Shown here: positions 21,665 through 33,637 of the stretch, in pieces
Layout: the number at the start of each line of letters is the position of its first letter
How positions within the stretch are numbered: position 1 is the first letter of the stretch
Assembly (NCBI GenBank): GCA_009809945.1
Contig: WTPW01000309.1
Span: 1-64,000 of the forward strand
DNA: 64,000 nt
Direction: 5' to 3'
Origin: Gigaspora margarita
Taxonomy: Eukaryota > Glomeromycota > Glomeromycetes > Diversisporales > Gigasporaceae
Program-made: the position numbers and the translations under genes
Notes under the pieces: generated by a model
The model's database searches: none
Told to the model about the DNA's origin: nothing
Seen by the model: only the letters and a program-made list of their open reading frames with translations

Positions 21665-23559
21665 AGGACCCCAAACAATATATATAGAGGTTACATTGAA
21701 ATTTTGGCTAAAAAAGATACTTTTTTACAAAAATGTTATATGAAAAGTGGATATTGGTCAAAAGATTACATTTGAAAGTGGATAAAAGCTTTTAATGTTA
21801 TGTTATTAAAAGTGGGTAAAAGTAATAAATTTTAAAAAGGTTATATTTAAAATTTGTATAAGGGTGATGATAGATATTCATTTACTATAAGGTACTTCCC
21901 TTCCCACCACATAAGACGATTCGATTGGTTGATTTAAAAAATCTCAATTATCAAAATTTTATTAATATAGTATAATTTTGGGCTCTAAATATAGTTAATT
22001 AAAATATAATTATATACTGAAATAATGTATTTTTTAGTGCTATAAAAGTTTATTTAGTGGCCAAAGGTATATTTCATTAGTAAAATATTGTATAATGCAG
22101 AATGCTTTATAGTTTTATTAATAAAAATATAGAAAATTCTGCATTATGCAAAATTTTACTAATAAATTATAAATTTTAGCTCTAAGTAAGCTTGTTCAGA
22201 ACCAAAAAATACATTATTTTGGTATATATTCTTTTAAATTTCTTAATTTTTTAAATAAAGATGAGCAAAATTGTATTTTTGATAAAATTTACTAATATTA
22301 CGTATCTTTATTTCAAACATTAAAAAAATTAAATAATTATATACTGAAATAATATAGTTTTTAGTGCTAAACAAGTTTACTTAGAGCTTAAAATTATAAT
22401 TTATTAGTAAAATTTTGTATTATGCTGAATTTTCTATATTTTTATTAATAAAAATATAGAAAATTCTGCATCCTGCAAAATTTTACTAATTAATTATAAT
22501 TTTGATTCCTAAATAAACTTGTTCAGCACTTAAAACTACATTATTCTGGCATATAATTATTTAATTGTTTTAATTTTTGAAATAAAGATGAGTAATATTG
22601 GTAAATTTTTATCAAAAATGCAATTTTGCTTATCTTTATTTAAAATTTAAAAAATCAAAAGAATTTATACCGAAATAATGTATTTTTTAGTGCTAAACAA
22701 GTTTACTTGGAGTTCAAAATTATAATATATTAGCACAATTTCGCAGGATGCAGAATTTTCTATATTTTTATTAATAAAAATATAGAAAATTTTGCATTCT
22801 GCATAATTTTGCTAAGGTATTATAATTTTGAACTCTAAGTAAACTTGTTCAACACAAAAAAAGACACTATTTTAGTATATATTCTTTTGATTTTCTTAAT
22901 TTTTCAAATAAAAATGAGCAATATTACATTTTGATGAAAATTTACCAATTTTACTCATCTTTACTTAATAAATTAAAAAATAAATAATTATATACCTGAA
23001 ATAATGTAGTTTTTAGTGCTGAACAAGTTTACTTAGAGCTCAAAATTATAATTAATTAGTAAAATTTTGCATTATACAGAATTTTCTAAATTTTTATTAA
23101 TAAAAATATAGAAAATTTAGCATCATGCAAAATTCTATTAATGAATTATAGTTTTTAGTGCTAATTAAACTTGTTCAGCACTCAAAAATATACTAGTATA
23201 ATAAATATTTGTATTTTATACAAGTTTAATTAATGCTCAAAGTTTTATCTATTAGTGATATTTTATATTATATATATAATTATATATATTATATATGTGT
23301 AATGTAAGATGTTGGCTCACCCTTACCCTCTAAAAAAGGAAAAAAATTTTTAAAAATAGTATTTTTTTTTGAAAAAAAATTTTTAAATAAGTATTTTTTT
23401 TTGAAAAAAATTGTTATATTTGACATTTGGCTAAAATTTATTAAAAATTAAAGCTTATATGTAAAATATGGTTAATTAGCTCTAATAAAAAGTGGATAAA
23501 ATTTTTAAAAAGTTTATATTAAAGCTAATGTAACCTTTATATATATTGTTAGGGGTCCT
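21665..23559. mobile_element. hAT-type element, 1895 bp, carrying a palindromic satellite array
   Basis: Termini start AGGACCCC, with long subterminal similarity (AACAATATATATA, then AGGTTACAT). A perfect 8-bp target duplication GCGCAGAT flanks it (21657-21664, 23560-23567). No transposase frame is present. About two thirds of the interior is the satellite at 22005-23230. Confidence 0.85.
22005..23230. repeat. Tandem array of about 325-bp palindromic units, array 1
   Basis: Near-copies of TATACTGAAATAATG start at about 22012, 22341, 22664 and 22991, giving periods of 323-329 bp. Each unit contains two inverted repeats. One opens with TAGTGCTGAACAAGTTTACT and closes with its complement. The second centres on ATGAGCAAAATTG and TTTATTTAAA. 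The unit is homologous to the array at 50219-51705. Confidence 0.8.
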
Positions 23560-23838
23560 GCGCAGATGTACGCGATGATATAGTGTAAAAAAATTTTACT
23601 TTTTTTTGCTTATCTTTTTCAAACACATTTATCTTTCTTTTCTTTTCCTTTTTCGAACATTTATTTCTTCTTAAAACATTTAACTTTTTCGGTTTTTTTT
23701 CTTTTTAAAGGTTTATTTTTTTTTAAATGTTATCTTGCTTTTAAACATTTATAATGTCATCAAATAAGTATATATTATAAATACATAGAAAGTTTAATGT
23801 TTTTTTTTTATTTATTACACACACACTTTACCCAAGGT

Positions 23839-24761
23839 TAGTGATGGGCAAATCCCGATTTTTTTAGAAATCCCGCGCGGGATTCGCGGGATCGAGTAGA
23901 ATCTCTGGATTTTTCACGATTAATAAATATATATACATATATATATGTATATATGATCACGAGGAATGTAATTTCTTGTTAAAATAATAATCATTTCTTA
24001 TAAATCTTACAGCATTGATTACAAATAAAAATGCTTATATAGACTTTACCTACTTTTAAAACATTTGAATCTTAAATTATTAAATTCATCAATTCAGATT
24101 TGCCTTAATTTTATCAATTTTTTTAAAATATTATTATATAAATACATATTTAAAAATTATAATGGTAACAAAGCGATCAAATCATAAGCGTATAAAAATT
24201 TATAAGTAATCAGGTGTATAATCAGGTATAAATGTACTAAAATTTATAGTGATCAAGTACTGTACGTACATAAAAAAATTTATAACTAGGTTATATACAT
24301 ACAAAAATTCATAAACGACTCATAAGAAATTCATAATCGAGCTTATAATTTTTGATCAAATAGTCAATAATCATCTAAAATGATTGGCTCGAATTTATTT
24401 AATCTTATCACTCATATGAAATAATCACTGAAATTGGAGATTTTCGCCCATATGGTACACAATATTCTTAGTGTATTATTTTATGCAAGAAATTAAAAGT
24501 CTTGACAATTTAAAAAATTTATTTCAACGTACAGTTTGCGCATTATCTCTGTACGTACGTATTATGTGGAACGAGAAATAAATAAAAAGTTGCGTTTCAT
24601 ATTTACAAAAGTACATCAATACTAATTAGGAATTGGCCCACTTATGTTAAAGCAGGCCAGATGTTTTGTTAATTCGGGCCAGGTGATATGCTAACGCAGG
24701 CCAGATAATCTTAAAAATCCCGCGCGGGATACGCGCGGATCCCGCGCGTTGCCCATCACTA
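23839..24761. mobile_element. hAT-type MITE, 923 bp
   Basis: The termini TAGTGATGGGCAA are inverted at both ends and followed by GC-rich ATCCCGCGCGGGAT palindromes. The flanks CCCAAGGT and CCCAAGAC (23831-23838, 24762-24769) are an 8-bp duplication with two mismatches. The first about 780 bp recur inside 56499-58016. Confidence 0.75.
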
Positions 24762-25087
24762 CCCAAGACCAAGTCTTGCTTCACCAAAGTAGTGTTTTCT
24801 TATAGTATGCACTTCAACTTGGAAGCAACCCTTAACTTCGTCGATTCCATGTTGCACATATTCCAACCAGAAAGTAATCCTAATTTAATATCGTTTATGA
24901 ACACTAATCAATAATTAAAGAAAAAAGGTTTCATTTCATTCATTAAAAAAACCAATGCAAAGTAAGTATCTATAATTATATTAATAACAATAAAAATTTA
25001 TAGAAATTTTTATTATTACCATTTTTTAATTAATAAATACATGTCATTTGTCTGGTCATTGTTTACAAGGGTACACTTTTGCCGGAG

Positions 25088-25309
25088 ATGTCGTTCGTTG
25101 GAGTTGCTGTTTTTGTATTGACGTTAGTTGGTAAATGTAAGCCCCGATTTTGTTATATATAGTATATTCGTCTAGAATCACCCACTACCCAAGATCTGCT
25201 ATCATCGGTAATGGAACGTATTGCTCAATTAGAAGAACGCAATACTCAATTGGAAGAACGTAACCAAATATTGGAATCAAAAGAAGGAAAAAAAAAGATC
25301 TATTTCTAG
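25088..25309 (+). CDS. Possible two-exon small coiled-coil protein (or pseudogene)
   Basis: Exon 1 is 25088-25130 (MSFVGVAVFVLTLV, hydrophobic, signal-like). The GT-AG intron is 25131-25175 (45 bp, donor GTAAAT). Exon 2 is 25176-25309. The joined frame of 58 aa contains ERIAQLEERNTQLEERNQIL, a regular heptad coiled coil, then a lysine tail. The exon boundaries are my reconstruction, and the intron is shorter than those of the verified genes here. A further coding-like stretch (TANITNELQVTIGNKELDK) follows out of frame at about 25407-25480, so a frameshifted longer gene is possible. No function can be assigned. Confidence 0.35.
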
Positions 25310-26805
25310 ATCCGGCCATATCCACTCGCAAGAATGACGCTATAATTACATGAAAGTTCTACCATTTCAGAAGAAATTTAATTAAATTTTTACCATCTAA
25401 AAATGAAAACAGCAAATATTACCAATGAATTACAAGTAACAATTGGTAATAAAGAATTAGATAAGAGATATGAATTATAAGTTTCATGCTATTATTATTA
25501 TCATTTTACGATTCGTAGTAATGTAAATTAATTTTTATATGTAAACAAATCTTTTGGGAAAAGAAATATGAATACACTATTATTATTATTATTTTACGAT
25601 TTGTAGTAATGTAAATTGGTTTTTATATGTAAACGAATCTTTTAGGGGAAAGAGACATGAATTATGAATTTTACGCTATTATTATTATTTTTACGATTTA
25701 TTAGTTTTTCCATATTAATCTGTTATAATATTCTCGTAAAAAAAAAAATTTAAATGGGATTATGGGGAATTAATCAGAATATGCCCCTAGTATATTTAAA
25801 ATAATAAGAATGAAATAATAACAGGAAATTAATTAACGTTAGGTGAGTGTACGATCATGATTTAAGTGCCAGATTTTCGACTCGATTTACCTATATCGAT
25901 TAATCACGACTGTAAACAAAATAAACGCCCTATAAGATAAATCAATTACCTTATTTATCGTCCCAAATATCTCTACATTAATAAAAATTATATTAATTTT
26001 TATAACTTTATTAGTAACAAGTTTGATTAGTAACAAAAATATTAATAATCATATCAAGTGATTCCAATAAAAGAAATCAGGATAAAACTTTAAATAAGTT
26101 TTACGGACATCTTTACAAAAAAAAAAGTTATAAATTTGATGTTCATGTAATATCTCAAATTACTCAAATTAACTTACCATTTACCCTATATAATATCAAT
26201 TGTGAAAGTACCTAGGTTTTAATCATCGCGGGTAACTACTATTACCATTTAAATGGTTCCGCGTAAAGTTACTCCAAAATTATTTGGGTATATAAAAAAA
26301 AAAAAATTTTTTTTCAAATATTCTTCGTTGATCAGAATGCTAAAATACTACGAATTGAATAACTTGTTTGAAATATCATTATTTAAACAAAAAATTACGA
26401 ACTACCATCAATAGCAAGAATAAAATGAAAACATTGAGAAAGATCATAATAGTAAACGGTAAACACTATTAACTATATATGAACTTAACCAATACATTTT
26501 CTTATACTTTCCGTTTTCCTATTGTTCATGATCTATAAAAGAAAAAAATATCTCTTAACACGACTATCGGTTATTTCAATCAATCGAAATGATTGATAGT
26601 TTTTCCAAGAGTGTTAGAGTTGCAGCTCCATGATTTAATGTAATTCCAATCACATTAACATCAACTTAATCAAATTATAATAAAAATATAAACGTAGATA
26701 ATTTTTGACGTATTAAAACTCACTCTTTTTCAAGATAACATTTTAATGAAAAAGGTCCTGAAATCCTTAAACTTCTATCATTACGCATTTAGTTTACGTG
26801 TGTAT
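25310..26805. other. AT-rich intergenic region with a degenerate tandem repeat
   Basis: Around 25480-25690 a unit of about 100 bp is repeated two to three times, containing TATTATTATTATTTTACGA and TTTTTATATGTAAACGAATC. Nothing else is supported up to the dispersed block at 26806. Confidence 0.5.
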
Positions 26806-27003
26806 TTTACAAAATTAATTTGGTTTGTGTTACTCGCGAAAATAAGTAAAAATCTACCGGGATAGTGGACTTCAAAATACGATAAAATTAAATTAATTAC
26901 TATTCTTTAATGTTAAGCAATCTGAAGTAATTTGTTATAATTAGTTTATTGATTTTCATGTAAGATATATTGGAGTTCGATTAATATCTCTTGGAAAATC
27001 CGA
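26806..27003 (+). repeat. Dispersed repeat block, copy 2
   Basis: It matches 9421-9847 in direct orientation, without the 219-bp MITE. It therefore points the opposite way relative to the A-T-R gene than copy 1 does. About 315 bp of unrelated AT-rich sequence (27004-27318) separates it from the homologous part of the duplication. Confidence 0.75.
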
Positions 27004-27406
27004 AATTTTTAATATAGGGTAATTATATAAAAAAAAATTAATTACAAATATCACTAATAGTTCGAAGATATCAGATTCGTCAGTTTCTTGTATAGTCTTT
27101 TTTTGGATTTAAAAATTTCGTGACGGATCTTTTTATTTAAATTTTTCTAAAGTAAAATTTTAATTTTTTAATAATTATTAATAACCACCACTTATTATCA
27201 TATAACCGTTTTTTTAGTTATACATAATAAAAGATCTTAATAAAAAAAGAAAAAATATATATTATATGTGCAAACCCAAATTTCAATATCTCTTTATTAA
27301 CATAGATCTAGTTTTTACAATAATAAAAATAAATTAAAAAAATAATAAAAGAAAACTTTGAATCTTTAAAACACAATAAAAAGATGTTGATTTTAAAAAA
27401 AAAAAT

Positions 27407-30400
27407 TTAATCTAGGAATGAAATCTTTTTCCAATTATTAACATATAATTTGATTAATTTTACATCAATTTTTTGACAATTGGAAAGTGCCAAACTACGA
27501 TTTACTGATTTCTGTGTTTCGAATAATGGTTCNTTCTTATCTGATNATTCGCTCATAACCTTTTCAAAGAATCCCGATAATGTGGCAACTGGATTTTTAT
27601 CCACATTTTGATATTCGGGTGTCTTTAATAATGTATTTAACCATTCTTTATTTGAAACAATTTTAAAATCTATTCCACTTTGTTGTAAAGAGTTTAAGAA
27701 TTCACTCCATGTGGTTTTCTTCGGATTAAGTATATGATTAACTCTAACATAATCACCATCAAAAGATGAATTAAAGGAAATGTCAACGATACTTTGAGAT
27801 GCAACATCAACAGGAATCCAATCAACAATTGAGGAATACGAATCTGGCATAATTTTCATAAATTGAGCACCTTTTATCATAAGTGAAATATGCTCATGAG
27901 TATTCCAAACTCCCGTAATTGAATCACCACAAACTTGTCCAACACGGTGAATATCAAGTTCGAAACCAATTTCTCGTGACCATTCTGCGCATACATTTTC
28001 AGTAATGAATTTTGATAAAGCGTATCCATTAAGCAATGCATTTGAAATATCATGAGGTAATTCATCCTCTTTAACATTTGTCTTTGATTCAAGAGTTGTA
28101 CTGATACTTGATGTAAAATTAAAATGAACATTTCGGTGATGAGCATATGCTTCACGGGCTAGCATAAGAAGATGAACAGTTCCACCAATATTTTCACGTT
28201 CAAAAACTTCAATTTTGCTATTAAAATCTAATCTCCAAGCGACGTGATAAATTTGTGTTACTTCATGTACAAGTTTTGAATAAATCTTTTCTGTTTGCCC
28301 AAATTTCGAATCACCCAAATCACTTGGTAAAATAATGATACGTTCCTTAGATAATAAAGAAATATCTAAATGACGTTGTGCAAATGAATCTTTTAATCGA
28401 GACCATCCATGATTTTCATCTGACGCTCTCACCAAACAATAAACTTTAAGNACATTTGGATTTTTTAACAAATCACGGAGGATAAAAGANCCAAGAGATC
28501 CAGTAACTCCTGTTAAAAGGATCGTTTCACCATTTTTTCCATTTATATTTCCATTAATTCCATTAATTCCATTAACATTTCCNACAGTAGGAAAATTATC
28601 GATTTTACTATACTTTTGAATANATAAATTCACTTCATTTCTAAGAGTTTGTAATTTTGCTTCGTAACCATCTTCAGCATTTTTATTTTGTGAAGTTCTG
28701 GTTTTTGATAACTCTTTTGTCAAATATTGTGTAAGACTTTGAACTGTATTATATTCGAAAATCACATCATAAGGAAGTTTGATAATCGAAAATTGTTTTT
28801 GAAGAATAGTTCTTAACTTAGTTGCGGATAAAGAGTCCAGACCAAGAGCAAAGAATGAGGTTTCGTCCTCGTTAGAAAATGAATCGCCGGTAGCTAAATT
28901 AAAGGAGTTTAATATAATAGTTTTTACAGAATCTTCATCCCATTGATCATTAGAAAAGGATTCATTATTTGTATCAACTTTATGATTTATAAAATTATCG
29001 TAAAGTTTTTCAATTTCTTCTTTAAAATCTATTTCAATTTTTTTACGTTGAATACCATTTTTAAATGTTCGTGATAATATTTTTCCTTCAAAAGGTAATA
29101 TATAAACCATTTCATCAAAAATTCTTGAATGTGATGGACATTCATTATTAGCTTGATGTATTGAATCAAAAATACTTTTGGTGAAATCCAATAAAGGAGT
29201 TCTTTTTATACTTTCATAATCGAGTTCTATTAAAAGACAATTGAATGTTCTATTATTTCCAACTACGGCTGCGTGTTTAACAAATTCATTAAGACGAACT
29301 GTATCTTCAATTGGTACTGGATTTGTCTTTTCTCCAGTGGCATGAACAATTGTATCATCAACTCGACAAAGTAAAATATAATTGCCAGAACCTTTTGGAG
29401 TTTCAAGGAAAAGATCACCTATTCTATAATCACCATTTTCCATATTTCCTTTAATGGATGCAAGATTTGAAGATTCTTTTGTTATAACTAATTCTTTTGC
29501 TCCTTCAACAAAATCATTCCTTTCTATCCATTTTATATCACTCTCTGGTATTATAAATTTCATCGCATTCCATGGAATATCAGGTGAAGAAGGATTATTC
29601 CACATAAGAGTTCCAGCTTCACTAGTTCCATAAGTATTATAAAGTTTGACACCAGATTGAAAAAGTTGTTCTCCTACATTAGGTGCCAATGGAGCACCAC
29701 CAAAAACGATAGATTTTAATTTTAATAACGTATTAATTTCATCTGGATGATCTTTATAAATTTGTTCAAGAGTAGTGGGTAAGATATATAAAGCATTAGC
29801 ATTAGATTGCTTTAAACTATATAAAACTTCATTTACTAAAGGAATTGATCCTGAAACGATTGGAAATGCGTATACAGAAATGGGACATAAAATAGCTCTT
29901 ATTGTAGTATTTAGTCCATAAACATGAAATAATGGAGCTGTTGATAAAAGAATACTATCAGATTTATCCTTTAGATCCGTAGCTAACAAATAACGACTGG
30001 AGATAGGAACCAATTTAGGAAATGAGGTTGAACCGGAACTATGAACAATACCGATGATTTGTTCAGGATCATCATTTAATTTTAAATTAGGAGCGGAATG
30101 TTCAATTTTTTCATTCTTTAAACTATTAGGTTGTTGAAAGATGTTGAAAGTTTGCGAATATTGAGATTTTATTTCACTTTGCACATTTTTGGAAGTTTTT
30201 GAAAATTGAGGATCGTAGATGAGAATACAAGATTTAGTTTCCTCAAGTAAATGAATTAATGCAGGTTCAGAATTTCGAGGACTTAGAAATAAGATTTTAA
30301 ACCCTAATTTCCATAAGGCCATAATGTTATACAAATATTCAGGACCACTTTGNGATAAATAACCTATCATATTGCCTTTCTCCAAGTTTTCATTCTCTAA

Positions 30401-30565
30401 TTGTTTATTCCAATAATTAGCGTATTTATTGATAATGAGATCCAAGTCTTGAAAATTAATTTCTTCATATTCTGTACCATTAGGGACCATAAGAGTTTTT
30501 TCTTCTGGTCTAGTTGATACATAATATTGAAAAGCATTTAATACAGTTTGGTGTTTGTGAGACAT
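27407..30565 (-). CDS. NRPS-like adenylation-thiolation-reductase protein, copy B
   Basis: 1052 aa, intronless, paralogue of the gene at 6182-9337, with the same A-T-R order. The adenylation motifs are closer to family consensus here (GGAPLAPN; YGTSEAGT; ILPTTLEQ). The carrier motif LGLDSLS, reductase GVTGSLG and NGYALSK (Tyr-xxx-Lys) are intact. It has one extra residue in the reductase domain (SFDGDYV against PFDDYV). It presumably needs a phosphopantetheinyl transferase for activation and releases its acyl group with NADPH; the substrate is unknown. Six N positions lie in the gene; three are silent Gly or Val codons (28451, 28490, 28583), one is silent Ser (30353), and 27532, 27544 and 28623 leave a residue undetermined (the 27544 codon TNA is TTA in copy A). 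A TATAAA-like A/T tract and 45-60 bp leader precede both copies. Confidence 0.93.
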   Translation of the reverse strand: MSHKHQTVLNAFQYYVSTRPEEKTLMVPNGTEYEEINFQDLDLIINKYANYWNKQLENENLEKGNMIGYLXQSGPEYLYNIMALWKLGFKILFLSPRNSEPALIHLLEETKSCILIYDPQFSKTSKNVQSEIKSQYSQTFNIFQQPNSLKNEKIEHSAPNLKLNDDPEQIIGIVHSSGSTSFPKLVPISSRYLLATDLKDKSDSILLSTAPLFHVYGLNTTIRAILCPISVYAFPIVSGSIPLVNEVLYSLKQSNANALYILPTTLEQIYKDHPDEINTLLKLKSIVFGGAPLAPNVGEQLFQSGVKLYNTYGTSEAGTLMWNNPSSPDIPWNAMKFIIPESDIKWIERNDFVEGAKELVITKESSNLASIKGNMENGDYRIGDLFLETPKGSGNYILLCRVDDTIVHATGEKTNPVPIEDTVRLNEFVKHAAVVGNNRTFNCLLIELDYESIKRTPLLDFTKSIFDSIHQANNECPSHSRIFDEMVYILPFEGKILSRTFKNGIQRKKIEIDFKEEIEKLYDNFINHKVDTNNESFSNDQWDEDSVKTIILNSFNLATGDSFSNEDETSFFALGLDSLSATKLRTILQKQFSIIKLPYDVIFEYNTVQSLTQYLTKELSKTRTSQNKNAEDGYEAKLQTLRNEVNLXIQKYSKIDNFPTXGNVNGINGINGNINGKNGETILLTGVTGSLXSFILRDLLKNPNXLKVYCLVRASDENHGWSRLKDSFAQRHLDISLLSKERIIILPSDLGDSKFGQTEKIYSKLVHEVTQIYHVAWRLDFNSKIEVFERENIGGTVHLLMLAREAYAHHRNVHFNFTSSISTTLESKTNVKEDELPHDISNALLNGYALSKFITENVCAEWSREIGFELDIHRVGQVCGDSITGVWNTHEHISLMIKGAQFMKIMPDSYSSIVDWIPVDVASQSIVDISFNSSFDGDYVRVNHILNPKKTTWSEFLNSLQQSGIDFKIVSNKEWLNTLLKTPEYQNVDKNPVATLSGFFEKVMSEXSDKXEPLFETQKSVNRSLALSNCQKIDVKLIKLYVNNWKKISFLD

Positions 30566-31149
30566 TTTGTTACTTTGATAAATAGAATAATTTTATAAAA
30601 AAGTTTTATTTATAAAATTAGTTTTGATGTTGTTTCTTGTTCGTCCTTAACTTCATGAAACATGGTATTTATAATATTTGCTAACTACCAAGGAAATATA
30701 AAAATTCCTTTTTCAGTTGGTCTTTCTTCACAGCCTTGTAGATGTCAAATTTTGATGCGTTAAAAAATATATCCGGATCGGTGAAAATGAATAACGATAC
30801 CTTAAATCGTAATGAATAGTTCCTTGTATAGACTCATACATATTTTGCCGGCATATACATTATAGCACTGCATAAAGCATCTCCGAAAAATAATACCCCT
30901 TTGATTAAGACCCGGTTATTGTTTGAATAATACCCGGGGGGTATATCTATATTTAATTTATTACTTTCATATATAGTACCCGGTTCCTCACACAGTACCC
31001 GCGGGTACTATTCAATTTAAAAAATGGAGTTCTTGAATAAGACTTCGGGTACCATATGCGGTAGTCATGTGATTTCATTGATTTACTATTATCATCAATA
31101 TTCGATAAGTTCGATGTCGGCAGAAGGTTCGGTCTTCGGCAGTTTTTTA

Positions 31150-31466
31150 GTTTTCCAGGATTTATAGGATTTATGATAATAATTGTAACAAAATAACGCG
31201 ATAAAATATAAAGGCATCATCGGAAATTTCATATGTAAACCGGAAAATATTCTACAGGAGTTGCTTTGAACTGTGATTACCGTNGAATAAGACTTCTGCG
31301 GATGTCGGCAGAAATTGGCAGTTTTTGGAGTTTTCAGGATTTATGAGGATTTATGATTATAATTTGTAACAAAATAACGCGATAAAATATAAAGGCATCA
31401 TCGGAAATTTCATATGTAAACCGGAAAATATTCTACAGGAGTTGCTTTGAACTGTGATTACCGTTA
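31150..31466. repeat. Local direct duplication with an N at the junction
   Basis: A segment of about 140 bp containing ATAACGCGATAAAATATAAA and GGAAAATATTCTACAGGAGT occurs twice, before and after the N at 31284. The left arm has only one copy (about 3835-3985). A failed overlap merge in the assembly is the simplest reading. Confidence 0.8.
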
Positions 31467-32957
31467 CGGATAAACTTTTTTCATCTCTATGCCACAAAAA
31501 AGTGTCAATCTGTGGTCTCAAAGTCATTTTGAGAACTATTTAAACATATAAATCGACCTTTTATATTATCAAATAGTGATTTTGCTGATCGACTGGCTAA
31601 GCCGATAAAACTTTTGGGATTTAAGCCAATAAAATTTTATTAGCTTAACTGAAAAAATTTTGGTTTATGAACCTATTTTAAGTACATCGTTCTTTACTGA
31701 TTTATATTACATAAATAAATTAATGTGAACTTTACTAGATCGGCCAAAATAATTTTGTGAATTTCAGACTTATTTTTTAAATATTCGTACTGCCTAAATT
31801 AATATGACGATTATTTCTGGGAAATAGGTGTTTGAGCTACCAAAAGCCATGAAATGTAAACAAGTTTTTGGGGCAGATACTTAATTAATCGATGTAAAAA
31901 AATGCTAATAATACACAATTTAAACCATTTTTTCATTGCTGTAAAAATAGAAGATTGGGAAGATACGTAATGAAAGATTAAAAAGGGTCGTAATTAAAAA
32001 ATTGGAATTTTTACAATGAAAGATTGGAAATGAACACACTAACGGATATCTGGAAAATGTATACCGGATTGGTGCACAAATAATGGTTGGAAATTAGATT
32101 CCCCCAAGATTCAGATCAATAACATATACTATAAATAATTACGCATAAAATCTTGAATGACGTTAAGTCGTAAACAGTAAATGGGTTCTTTCACAGCAAA
32201 GCCATGCTTAGAAGCTCAAATGCAATTAGTGCCGTACTATATTTGTTGGTTTTTTTTTTCATATTTAATTTAGTTAGTCAATTTATTAAAATTCGATATA
32301 TGGATTAATTAAATAATGTCCTATTAGACCCTCATGACCTGTCATAGGTCATTTGGTCATAACCAAAAATACGCTATATTTCCTCTTAATATACTAAAGA
32401 AACAATAAAAAACCCCATTTTTTAGTTAGTTAGTTAATTAGTTAATGTTTAGAACATTTTTTTGTGGTACTCTCAATTGCGTTCCTTAAGCGGGCAGTTC
32501 GTGATAATAACCCAATCAAATTGTTAAAATTTAATGAACCCGACGAAGCAAAACAAACGAAACAAAGAGAAAAATGTGAAAAATACAAAATAATAGTCTA
32601 AACACATCTTGGAGTATTAACAAAAAAATGTCGGGGAGGTTATTTTACCTATATGATCCTCTCTAACCATAAACCAAGGCGAGGCAAAACAAGATGTCAC
32701 GTGATTTACCCGCTTTAATTGTTAGGTCATTTTATCCAACTACCGTATAGCGCTGCCTATAAAACTCGGTCTTATTTAAGAAAAGCCCTCAGTTGACTTG
32801 AATAGTACCCGGGGGTACTATGTGAGAAGGGGGGTACTATATAAGTAGAAAAAATACATAAGTAGAAAAAATACTATAAGTAGCAGTACATTTAATCGTA
32901 AGACCTATGGGGTTAGGGTTTAGGGCACGGGGCATGCCCATGCCTATGGGCATGCCT

Positions 32958-33400
32958 TAGGGTGTCCAGGATTATGCGATGCGATGAGGTAAATTATGCG
33001 GCCGAACTGAGGTTGATTATGCGATGGATGCGAAATAAATTTAAAATTATGCGATCAATTAGGTCGATTATGCGATTTTTATTATATGTAATTAATTCTT
33101 TTAGTTCTGTTTTTCGGATTTTTTCGGACGTTCACCAAAAATTTTGCTCCAACTATGCTCGTAATTTAAGTTCATTCATTTTCCACATCGGAACTTTTCG
33201 GGACCTACATTCTATCATCACTCTGTCACCTAAATTACAAATTTAAAGCTTGCCGGATGAAGTTAACATATTCCCAACAACCAATCAACTTTTATTCACG
33301 TGATTTATGCTTTTTTTTGCTTGTTTATGCGAAGCATATGCGATGCGAAAAATAGCAAATTATGCGCATAATATCGCATCGCATAATCCTGGACACCCTA
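32958..33400. mobile_element. hAT-type MITE, 443 bp, first copy
   Basis: Perfect termini TAGGGTGTCCAGGATTATGC are inverted at both ends. A perfect 8-bp duplication GCATGCCT flanks it (32950-32957, 33401-33408). Subterminal ATTATGCGAT motifs recur at least five times. The 94-codon frame inside is a by-product of these repeats. Confidence 0.9.
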
Positions 33401-33637
33401 GCATGCCTGAAGTCAAAAGGCATGTCCATATATTTTTGTGCAACAATGNTCTTATTTAAGAAAAGCCCTCAGTTGACTTGAATAGTACCCGGGGGTACTA
33501 TGTGAGAAGGGGGGTACTATATAAGTAGAAAAAATACATAAGTAGAAAAAATACTATAAGTAGCAGTACATTTAATCGTAAGACCTATGGGGTTAGGGTT
33601 TAGGGCACGGGGCATGCCCATGCCTATGGGCATGCCT

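Larger units (their letters stand above)
27318..32375 (-). repeat. Right arm of the large inverted duplication
   Basis: It is the reverse complement of the left arm (2980-9420) without the three MITEs. It contains a local duplication at about 31150-31466 with an N at 31284. Homology ends near 27318 in the 3' flank of the gene and near 32375 upstream, just after the GGTCATAACCAAAAATACG stretch. Confidence 0.85.

Noticed and set aside
22005..23230. CRISPR-like array
   Set aside because: Units are about 325 bp, internally palindromic and contiguous, without spacers; it is a eukaryotic satellite in a transposon.
32962..33246. 94-codon frame, repeated at 33642-33926
   Set aside because: It lies entirely inside a hAT MITE with perfect TIRs and reflects its repeated ATTATGCGAT motif; the second copy comes from the 680-bp duplication.
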